Below, in pieces: positions 24,550-36,800 of a DNA stretch of 64,000 nucleotides. Each line of letters begins with the position of its first letter. Positions within the stretch are counted from its first letter, which is position 1. The notes beneath the pieces are model-generated. The model was given only the letters and a program-made list of their open reading frames with translations, made no database searches and was not told the origin of the DNA. This stretch comes from Terebella lapidaria (Eukaryota; Annelida; Polychaeta; Terebellida; Terebellidae): contig OX424567.1 in assembly GCA_949152475.1 (NCBI GenBank), positions 30,529,402-30,593,401 on the forward strand, given 5' to 3'. Made by a program: the position numbers and the translations under genes.

Positions 24550-27500
24550 CTGCAAGCGAGGGTTATCAGAAATACATGGTACGTTCTGGTTATCTACTTG
24601 ACATGTCGTGCTTTAGTTTGTGCGGGAATTGACAGTTGGAAGACTCTTGAAATTCTGGTGTTTATGTATTTCACGCATACAACTATACTTCATTGACTAG
24701 CTATTTTTTTCCGATGTAAGTGTATATCTACACTACATATCAATTACCGGCCATGGTTGAGTTTCTTCAGTGAGTCGCGTATGGTGGGGAAGTTCGGACG
24801 GAATGCGCATATCTCCTCCCAGCAGATCCGCATGAGATCTCTGATCTCCTCCTCAGCATCATCAGCCGGGACCAGAGGGCGGAATACAGGGTGTTCTCGC
24901 TTCTTGACTCGCTCTATCACAGCTAGATGGAGGAGAGGGGGGGGGGGGGTTAAGTAGACGTTTGTTGTGAAGTCAAATTCAATGTTGATGTTTGTTCTTC
25001 AAAATTTGTGCGGAATGGACATGTATTCGAAATCTTTCCCCAGTTATGGATGACTATGTGATGTCTGACATTTATACATCGTCACTGTTTTTGTAGGAAT
25101 TTTACCTTCAATTGAATAAAATATTGAATTAAAATTTCACTGTCATGATACAAAATTTGTATTGCTTCCTTGTACGTATCCTCTCGTTTCAAAAAAAAAG
25201 AATCACATCGCAGGTGTACACGCCCGCTTATGTTGGGTGTATTTACTTTTCGGGTCTTCGGAGTAGTCTAGGAATGGCGGCGAGCGAGTCATTATCTCCT
25301 GGAGTATCACCGCAAACGAGTACACATCGCCCTTCTTGCTGCCTGTACGACTGCCGTACTCCTCCCGGAGGTGTTCTGGGGCTGTCCACAGCAGGCCTGG
25401 GGAGGGGGTATATAATTACTTCAGATGTATTGATATATTGGCACAAGCACTATTCTATTGTGCGTTGTCGCAACATTTATAATTGTGCATGCACAAGTTA
25501 TAGTTGATATATTGTTTCTCCGAAGCTTGGTGATTGTACACTCGCATAAAATTACGCATAATGCGCATTATGGGACGTTATGATTAGTTCATTTTACACA
25601 AGGCCAAACTCTGACCATGATCATTCCGAACGACTTGCCCCCTACAATCTTCATATCATATCCTATCCTATCATATCACAGGCGGTGATACGTCACAAAC
25701 TGAGCATGCGTACGGTAGTAGTAAGCGTGTTCCCCTCTGTTCGCGACTTGTCGCTCCCCCTCGCGGAATCTCCGCAGACCAAAGTTCGATATTTTACATG
25801 TCCAGTGATTGTCCAGTAGCACGTTAGAAGACTTCAAGTTGCCATGGTACTCCACCACGGAGTCATGCAGAAAAACCATCCCCTGTAACAGGGAGTAAAC
25901 AAATATTCACACAAAAATAATGTTTACAGATGTATTCATTAGCTATTTATACAACTTAGTTCAAATTTCTCCCAATTCGCAACAGGTACTTATAATTTGA
26001 TACATATTTCATGAAATATAGTTTTGTGATAGAAGATATGTTTGCAATGACATAAAATTGAGACACAAAGAAAAATCACACAAAATAATGCTTAAAAGTA
26101 ATGTCTTTTTCATGAATATCTTATAATCTCTTTATGTCTGACAATATTTTTGAAATTGGTCCGAATATATTCAGAAGCAAAAACAAAAGTTACAGAGAAT
26201 TTATTGAATTAATTTCACGAATATATTAATGATCCCCACCTGTGCGATGTCTGAGGCGAAGGATATTTTGAAGATGTGATCCAGTTTGATGTTGTCGTTC
26301 TCCAACACGTCCTGCAGGGAGCCTTTACTGCAGTACTGTGACACAATACAGATGTGGTTCGGCTCTACTGTAGCTCCTAGAAACTGGTTCAAGTTCAGAT
26401 GGTTCATGCTCCGAACCTGGAAAACAGAGCACTTGTATGTTGTAAATCCAGTGAAATTTGGGGAAAAAAGACATAGGATATGCTTGTTAGAAATCATGTC
26501 GACAAAAATGAATACAAACCAATGCTTCAAAATCACATTTTACAGAAAAAATTCACACCGCATTTCTGTACCGCAAAAGTTTTTTTTTTTTTTTTTGTCA
26601 ATGACATTTTGCGGTGAATAATCCAGAATTATCCCCACCAGTTATGTCACCAGTTTGTATAAAGAACGACGGATTATGACCCTCCATACCTGGTTTAGTT
26701 CATGCAGCATATCCTTGTTGACATAGACGTAGTTTTTATGCAGCTGTTTGACGGCGACCACTGTGCCCTGGTAGATGCCGACTTTGGTGAAGATCTGTTG
26801 CTCTCCCGTTACCGAGAGATCGTCCTTCAGCGAGGCACCTTGAGACGTCTTCAATGTACTGCCAAAGTCGTTGTCCGACCCCTGCCCGAGACAAAGTTCA
26901 AAGACGATCTTTTTTGTACATTACACGGTTTAGGATGTGTGCTATTTAGAACGGAGGAGGCGCCGGGCTTGGTGGTCCGTCGTCACAAAATTCACCCGGG
27001 ACTTAGTGGGTACCGGTTGAGGACTAAGTGCTGAGTACCCCTCGAGTGAGGCAATTCAATTAACATTATGTCCAGGGATTCATGTCGACAGAAAAAAGGG
27101 TAGAAATATAGGCCTGATTAGACCTACCAAATGCATGAGCTTTTGGAGTTTCATATTTACATGCACCACTATGCGATTTGGAATGGGAGGAAACTCCTTT
27201 TAAAAAGCGGAAAATCTAAATAAATATATTTACCTTTGTTATACTGCTGCCGAATTGACTTCTGCTGCCTGACCGTACATTCAACTGAAGATCTTCATAC
27301 CGAATCTTCCACTGCATGCTAATCAACATACTGGCGCGTCTCTGTCGTCTGCGCATGTGCAAGTTTATGAATATTCAAGGAATTTAAACCAGAAACATCT
27401 AAATGGTGTGTTAGTTTTTCATAAAAAAAAATATATTCACTTGCATCCAGTTTCGACAACATACATGTACAATAAATTTCTGTTTTCGCCCGACATTTTT

Positions 27501-30500
27501 GATATAACTTTGTAAGTGAAATGCCCGAGTGATACGTGATAATCTATATACTATTACAATGTCCAGTGGCCTATGCACTACCTGTAGATCCATATGATGA
27601 ATGCAATAATTGCACTGAGCAGGAGGACCGACACTAGAACAGCGACCCCTATCACCCAGTCTGCAGAAGAAATGTAATATTTAGAGAATATTCTATCAAT
27701 CGGAAAGTACATAAAATGTGGCGATCGTTGATTTGATTGATGTGACTCGGGGCCATATCACACTTTTGTTACTTACCCTGTCTGCAGACTCCGGGGCCAT
27801 ATCACACTTTCGTTACTTACCATGTCTGCAGATCCCGGGCCACGCATACGCTTACGTTACTTACCGTGTCTGTAGACCCCCGGGCCATATCACAGTTTTG
27901 TTACTTACCCTGTCTGCAGACTCCCTTCTCACAGACGTATCTATCACTGGGTGGTGACGACAGACCCCCGGGCCATATCACGCTTTTGTTACTGATCACC
28001 AGCCGAGCACTACTAGGGGTGAAACAAGAATATTAACGGCTTTGGGGGCACCAATGCATCCATACAATTTGACAAATGATACGTAGCCAAGCGAGGAACA
28101 AAAAATAAATTGAATCAGAAATACCGACGTTTATAACAAACACTGAATTACAATGTAACAATATATAAAGGATGACTGGTTTGGAGTGGAACGTGGCGAA
28201 ATTTTCCCCCGAGGAGTAAATATTGCCCGAAGCGAAGCCGAGGGTAACATTTGCTTCGAGGGGGAACATTTCGCCATGTTCCCCGACACACCAGTCACCA
28301 TTTATTTTATATACCGAATGTCACTGGTGCTATTGTGATAAGCCTTTGCATAAGCCATTGTTAAAGTCGGCAATCTTCGGAAGTCTTCGATCGCAGCGGT
28401 AAATATTTTTTGGCAATTTTTCATGGCAAGACAATGTTCCCCGCTGCTAGGGACGTTGTTACGTTTGACGTGGAACATGCGTTTTGTTTCACGGCTGATT
28501 AACCAATCAGTGGCGAGGATTATAAACATGAGGTGTAATAACCATCAATGAGTCACGTTCTTTGCAGACATATTGCGACAATATTTTTATACCTCTCGAT
28601 GTACTCCAAGAGAACCTCAAAGCTCCCATTCTGCAGGATTCTCAGAGAGAAATCCACGACCGCGTTCCCAGATTCATCAATAGCCCGGTCACAACACAGC
28701 TCGGGTGCTGGGGGATAACATATGTGAAAAAGAGCTGTATTTTCACACAAACATCATGAAACATGTATTACAGTACATGTAAGTAAATATTGTTACATGT
28801 GTCATCATAACTTTGGTACAGTTGTGTGGGTTTTTCCCCCAAAACTTATGGAACGAATACATTTACATGTATCTTACATGTGGACGGTATTTTTTTCTTT
28901 TTTTCTCAGAAAATATCTCGTAATTCCTTTTCGAAAGTTGTCAAACCACACATACATTCCAGCGTTCTGTTGAGGAGTTGAGCCACGACGTTCCTGCCGT
29001 TGATGCGGCTCTGCCCATGTGAGACCAGGCTGTCCACAGCGAGGCCGTACAGCACTATGGCGTCGTGCATTAGGTACGGCGTCACCGTACGCTGTAACGT
29101 CATAGGGGTGAGGTCATGAGCCGAAATAGTCATTTATGTAATTGAAAACAGAATTGGAACAGTTATCCGGAGTTATTTTACAGACAGTCGCTGGAGTGCT
29201 CTCAGAATAAAGTCGTAATCAGGAAGTGGATTTGTAAATTATAAGGTTCTGATTTTACAGTTATATAACGCTAAAGGCGGTTACACACCGAAGCCGCGCG
29301 ACCGTTTTACGGAACCGTTTTGTGCTTCCGTTTTTTAAGGCCGCGCAAGCTATGATAGAACTCGGCTTTCCAAAGGGGAATGTGTACACAGGTTCCGTTC
29401 TAGCGCTCCGCTTTCTAAAAAATAGAACAGTGTTCTAATTTTTACGCCTTACGTCCGAAACGCCAGCGCATGATATGAGTGAAAAATGCATTTAGAGGTT
29501 GAAATATCGCTATATGTTCCATAAATTGTCCACATATATGCAGAGACAACTGCCTGGTCTCTCCGCCGGATTACGGGTAGTTTATTGTGACCTTTGTGGA
29601 CTGCAACTGCATGCACGATGCCAAGCAAAGGTACGGTAATGACCAAATTATTTAGTCTTGGTAATATTAATTGTTGCTCTTTTGTATATGTCATGTATAA
29701 ATAAAGTTGTGTTTAGGGTTTCCCACAGCTATTGCTGAATCCTATGTAATTTGCTAATAATTGCATTATTATTCTGGAATACAATATGACAGCCAAAAGT
29801 GGTCATTCAGCCATCTTGGATCTTATTTTTGTGGAAAAACAGTGCTTTTTCACAAATGAAGGCTATCTTGGCGTCTCATTTTTTTGTACATGGACATACA
29901 TCATGCATAGACAGACGGTAACACGTACTTCACGGTTGCAAATAGGCCTATGTAGGTATATATTTTGTGGTACATGTAAACAATAACAAACAATGTAAAA
30001 ATCACATTAAACTTTGTCAAACTGCTCTTTTGAAATGCGAAAATAGTTCTGGTATTTGTCTGGGTATTCTTCCAGTTCCCGTACCAGCCTATATTCACCA
30101 AGGTGGTTTAGTGGAGGGATGCAAAGGATTTATCAGGATGCACAGAGCCCAAAATTTGTGTCTTCTTTTAACTCTATTGGCCTTCTCATCATCCTTTTTT
30201 TTATCAAGTATTTCTTTAAATAGTCTATGACCGCGTGTTGAAATTGCAGGTGGAGGGTGTACATAATTTTTACGGACATGACTTAAGTGCTAAAAACAAA
30301 CGTCATTACTCGGTGTGAACAGAAAACACGGTACCGTTCCTAAATTGACATGGCCGTCAAGAAACGTTGACGTCGCCGTAAACGGTCGCGCGGCTTCGGT
30401 GTGTAACCGCCTTAATGCTAACGTACGGAATATACTTGGATGATGCTAAAGCTATCGTTCTATAACTTGGCACACTTCAACTGGGAGTCGAACGGCAATT

Positions 30501-31413
30501 TTCTACCAAATTTCAGACAGCTAACCCGAAAAGTGAAAAAGTTGGCAATCTACCTCAATGTTGAATTTCAACCCAAAACTGGATCTCCAGAATCTGAGCA
30601 TATTCGGGGAATTGGTCCTCCTGTTTACATCCATCCGGATTCGAAATATTTGTAACTTTGAACCAGAAGATACACTGGGGTGCATTCTACACAAACATGT
30701 TGATTTTGAAACATTGCTCCGCTATAAAACTGAGCAAATGCACAAAATTGTGTGCGGACCCAGAAATTAAATAATCGGGCTAAATTTAACATTGGGGTAG
30801 ATTGCCAACTTTTTCAATTTTCGCGATAGCTGTCTGAAATTTGGTAGAAAATTGCCGTTTGACTCCCAGGTGAAGTATGTCAAGTTATAGAACGATAGCG
30901 TTTAGCATCACAAAAATATTAGCGAAAAAACAGTGTAAATGAGTTAGATAAATCCGAGTATTTTTTTTATACACGAAATATAAAACACTTTGCTTTGGTT
31001 TAAATATTGTATATAGAAGTGCTCGTGGAGGAATGGTTTTATTGTTCCAAGTGCAATGGCAAGCTAACTAGACCTAAGCATGTGCATCACGTCAAAACAC
31101 GTGCAATAATTAATTATTTTCACAGAATACTGTGTCGTACATGAAGTTTGATAGACAACTCTTAAAAAAAATTAATGCTAACGTGCATAGTGCATGCTTG
31201 TACTGTAGATTATCTGCTGAATGTGCAATGATTTAATATTGGTTGAAGTCAAATTGGGAGGATTGTTTGCTCTGTTTTTTTGTACACATTATGCGTACAC
31301 GTGTATATACAGAGAAATCTATCCCGTCCAACCGTTATCGTCCCCATTGGCTGATTATTCGTCATAACTTGCATATCACTGTCTGCTGACATGTTCGGAG
31401 GCATACCATTCAA

Positions 31414-31474
<61 letters not shown>

Positions 31475-33808
31475 GCCTAATAGCCTATTGTCTAATATGA
31501 ATTATATATTCAATGTAACATCGTTCAACGTTTTAAATATTTTTCCTCGAATTTTAATCCTTCGGGAATGTTTTGTGTTCGAAATATATTCGTTTGCTTA
31601 TGAACAGTCGAAAAACAACTCGAGAGCGTGGAATGCTTTGAGATAAAATATAAAATCAAAAAATCATGAACAAGTGAAAAATAAAATTGTAAATTCACGT
31701 GATTTATTTTAATTATTACGTGTGTGTGCAAGGAATTTTTTTAACGTGACAGTTCTGCGGCACAGAGCCACAGATTATAATCGAATATTTTTTTTTCTGC
31801 CACAAGAGATAAATAGTTTTCCATCAGTTACAGCATCATGGGATATTAGGGTATGGGATGGGGGTTGGGGTGGAAATGGGAGGGGGTAGCCTGGAAGTTG
31901 TGGTCAAACAAAATGCACGAAGAACTAGACGTTCTGTCGCTGCTGACGACAAGCTGTATCTCTTCATCACTCCCCTTATCACCCAGCTTTTATGCAATCT
32001 GACATGACAAGTATGAGTAAAAAGTCAAACTTCATCCAATGTTTTCTGTTTCAATCGAATTGATTCATCTGAAAAGCCAGTGTTCCACTTCAGGAGATAA
32101 TCCGAGGTCAAATTCAGGGTCACAATTTTGAGATACATAATATTATATTACTCGCCATACGTGTACATTACAAATAGAGTAAAATTTTCCTAAAGAAATG
32201 AGCACAAAAAATACAATATTTGAAACCTAGAATTTGGTAAATTTCGAACTCAAGGTCACTATTCTAAGCATATATTTATTCTACCAGGTCATATTTTTTC
32301 CTTCAGTGTTTTTTATCCTCACATTATTGTCCTAGCAGTTCGCTAAAGTGAATCTGTGGACGCAACGGCAACATCACCAAAACCATAGTATCCCCGACCT
32401 GACGTCCGGGGATACACTACTTCTTGTTTCATCTATTTATAAATAAAAAATAACTACTGTACATCCGTCCACAAAAATGTACCAAAATAAATAACATATT
32501 CATGGTGCAGTGTATGCGCGCCTGGCGTGACCTTATATGTTGCCATTCAATTATGTCACGTGTTTCGAGACTATTCAACTAAATCACGAGGATTTGGGCA
32601 ATTTAACGTGATGTTGCATTCCAGGTTCGCAAATTGAAAATCAAAATGATATTTACATTGTCAAACCATATATCTCACTTTTGAAACAGGAACAAAAACA
32701 AAAAACAGCACGCGCGTGGGATTGGGCCTTACTTGAAAGCTGTGTGTCTTGGATATTTGCAAATCTGCCAAACATTGCTGAAAATATTCAAAGCACCAAC
32801 CATCCTATTCAACAATATGCTCAAAAAATGTTATCATAACGTACAGTGCAATTAATATGCCCATGCTTTGGGTATATTTAAACCAGGCATCACACCGAAG
32901 TCAAACGTCGAAATAAATTCAGTCAAAGTATCCATTGCCTTGCTAAATTCATTTCTATGATATATCTAGAACGATATACATTTACATGCGGGAGAATGCG
33001 TGCACTCAGATCCAGAACATATAATTTGGTGCAGGCAACACGCTGTTTTCTCAAATTTTTGTCATAGAAGCGAATAACAATTATGACAAATAACAAGCAA
33101 ATATCACGAAAGTTACAGATTAGTCGTGATATTCCACCAAGAAACATTGTACAAATCTAACGCTCACTATATACAATACATAAGCTTATATATGCATATA
33201 GATCTGTCTAATGCATATTTTTTTAATATGTACCACCCTAGGAAATACGATATTACACACAAACCCACGAAGAACTGTATTATCGATGTATCGAAGTATA
33301 AATAGCGTTTGTTACTGGCCTACCTCATGCAGAGCCTTGATGTGATCTGGGAAGTGAGTTGTAATGTCCAAGAGTCCTGAAAGAACGCGACAAGAAAGAC
33401 TATAGTCACCCTCAGTACAGCGACCACTCAATAAAAGAGTCACTCGTTAAAGCGACCAATTATCGTAGCGGGTGAGTGAACACTCCGAGTGCATTCATTG
33501 TAATTGTCTCGAAATCGAATCTTATCAATATAAATGACAGTCAAAGTAAGCTACACTCAACGAAATGAAAGGTTCCTGGATTATAATCGTCTGTCAGCCT
33601 TGTAATTATGATGGCTTAGGCATTACGTATTTTACAAAGTCAATTTTTCTGGATACTGTATGAGTGTAATCTCTATAGATGTCATATTTCCGCGGGTGTG
33701 GATACTCTTTATATAGCTATGTTGCTCGACTTTAATCATGTAAATGAAGAGATAGTACAAAGGAATGAATAAGGGATGCATCCTCAAAGCGAGCAAAAAC
33801 CCAGCACC

Positions 33809-33846
<38 letters not shown>

Positions 33847-36800
33847 TTCTTTAGTCATATAATGGCTCAAAAAATAGAATAGTTCAATATTCATAAATAG
33901 CTATAAATTGTATGTATTATTTGATAACAATTTGAAATTTAGTTTCAAATTAAAAAAAAAACATACCTTGATATATGTTTAGATCCTGTCCTTCATCCAG
34001 AGTACGCACTAGGGAATCGGTTATCATGTTCATGGAGATGAAAACATAGTCGCCGTTGAACATTCCCAAATTAACTGCTTCACGCAATATTATACCAGTT
34101 TCCGTGCGGTTAGCGCAGATAAATATAGCTGTAAAACGATAAAAAGAGTAGTTAAAGAATTTGAAAATGACATCTGATGTGAGAAGTTCCACGCCAGATA
34201 CCACGCTTACGTTGGGCCAACGTTGGCGATTGGTTGGAGAAGTCGGCGTTGGTAATACAACGTTGGTCCAACAGAGGGCCAGTGAAGTGCTGCCAACATC
34301 GCGATTACATTGACAGTACCACGTTGGACCAACATTGGCAGTGTGTCGGAAAGTCGACGGTGGTAATTCAGATTTAATCCAATGGAGGGTCAATGTCACG
34401 TTGCCAACGTCTGACCGACGTTGTTCACCAACGTTGGACCAACGTCTAAATACAACCAAGATCCAAGGAATGCCGCCATTTTGTAATATAAAAACTAAAA
34501 CATGGTGAAATATTAGAGTTGTCAAAAGGCGTCAAATATATGGAATAATTCTCAAAGTTACACGATAAAGTGAATTTGTTTTCATTTCTTTTTTACTTTT
34601 GCGAGAGGGATCAATTCTAAATCTCAAAAATTTTATTGTTCCATCATTGGGCCAACATTGGCCCAATGGTTTTTATAATGTTGGGCCGATGCTGAATATT
34701 AGGTGTGGGTCAACGTTGGCCCGATGAGCACCACGATGTAGGCTCGATATTGTGTGCCAACGCTGGGCCAATTTTCATGTAGTTGTTGGTTCACTGTAGG
34801 GCCATTGTAAGCATGCTATCATTCCAGGATATAGAAATTTGATTAGTCGATTTGATCTGGAAGGGTTTTTTGAAGAAATCGATACCGTTGACGGTGAGTA
34901 CTGAGCGGGATGCATGTTGACCTCACCCTCTCCCCTCGGCTCATGGAATAAAATGCTTAATAATTTTATTCACATTACGAGTTTTCTGACGAAAATGTCA
35001 GATTATCGGAAAACATTCAAGGATAAAACCTACAGTTATCGTATAACGAATAAATCGAGCGAAGATTGCTAAGTTTCGCGTTGATTGGGCGCACCTTTTG
35101 TTGAGCCGATGGTATCCATAAGAACCTCGTGTGTATGTCGTATCATCTCCCACATAAACCCGATAGTTTTCTCGTGCACTGTGTAGCCAGCTTTAGCGAT
35201 GTCATACTGAAATCATCACAAGGAGAGATTCTTGTTATAAGTTTCTAATTCTTCGTCCGTGCATATTGATGGATTATTGGCAAACAATATTGTTTTTACT
35301 TAAGTTTTAACCAATGCGTATAAATTTTTTTTTTTTAAAACACCATAATATACACACAAAACACCCGGTCATTGATCAATTATTCGCACTACTGTCCTGG
35401 TGAATCAATTACTTGAAATAAAAAAAAAGAATACCAAAAAACTTACTCCAATCTCATGAGCGGCCATTGCCCAAGTTTGTTCATGCGAGCGAATAATAAC
35501 GAGCGTTTTCCAGTGGTAGTAGGCTAGAGCCTTCAACAGAAGGGGTGACACTTGAGCATAGGACGGTGCCGTGCGCAAAAACGTCGGGTACCGCTCCTTA
35601 TTGGACAGCATGTCAGCACCACAAGAGTAACTAAACATGGGGACGTCCCATTGGCTGGCCAGGCGTCCGGTCGTGACACACTCATCATCACAGCCAGGAC
35701 CTGCATGCAAAGTGAGAAAATCCGTTTCACTTTTCATTTTGATACGTAGCATAATATTGCTAGAGGACATTAATCGTTACATTAATTACATTAGTTATTG
35801 ATTTGAACATTGTTTTGTCTCTACGACCCACGTTTGTTGTTTCTTGGAGATGTTCGGATGTCTGGGAGCCATGTTTATGTTTGGTGTTGATAAACGTACA
35901 TTAATCCAGTCATGAATGTCACGTGCCACATGTGGGAAGGAAATACTGTTTTGTGTCACTGCGTTATCACAGATATCACTACGTTATCGTCTCATGTGCG
36001 TCTTTTGTTTACACTCAATATTGGAATTCGATCTTTACCAAATGTAATATGTGAAGGGTGGGTGGCCCATTTATGTGTATTTGTTCATGATTTTGGAGAA
36101 GCCCAAGGGAATTAGTCGTATTTTCAATGCCTGACAACCCTCTTTTCGTGAAATGAACACAACAATCAAATATATGCATATTAGATTATGCATTTATGCA
36201 TATATAGTATGATATTTACATTTCAAATATTTAAATATTTGAAGATTAAATTTACCGTGCGTAATTTGTCCACTACTGTTATGCACGACCGTAGTTTTGT
36301 CATGGAATAGCTTTTTTTTAACAAACAGGCTAAGGCGCCTACGACTTGTTAGAGTATTGATTGTGAATATGGTCATGTATTTGTGGTACATGATATAATT
36401 CTGTTCTGTTACCAGATTTTTGTAAGCCAATTATATCGTGCAAATATCAAATGTTTTCAAAATAGCCCTATTCAAATTTACATTTATGAGTCTTCTTGAA
36501 GAAAAACTTTCCAAGTCTGACTGCAAAATACCATACAATGACGCTGTATAAAGTGTCAAGCCGTATGTGTCCAACACGAAAATTGATCATTTCCTACATG
36601 AAGTCACATGGCGCCATGTCACTACCGGGATTATAGCATCAGGGACTGAGAACAGGCCAGATTACTTTCCTGTTTCTCCGTCGTGTGGGGGGAAATATAT
36701 CCTGTGGGCTCAAGGTCGTCATTCAGGCATTTTGTGATATCACAGATTGAGTGACAGAACTGTCGCCGGTTAGTGCTGATGCTATAAAGTGAACCTTGCA

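Noticed and set aside
33950-34525. 191-codon minus-strand frame as a protein
   Set aside because: Only the last 54 codons are a real cyclase exon (34128-33967); the rest is a CCAACGTTGG tandem array in the intron.
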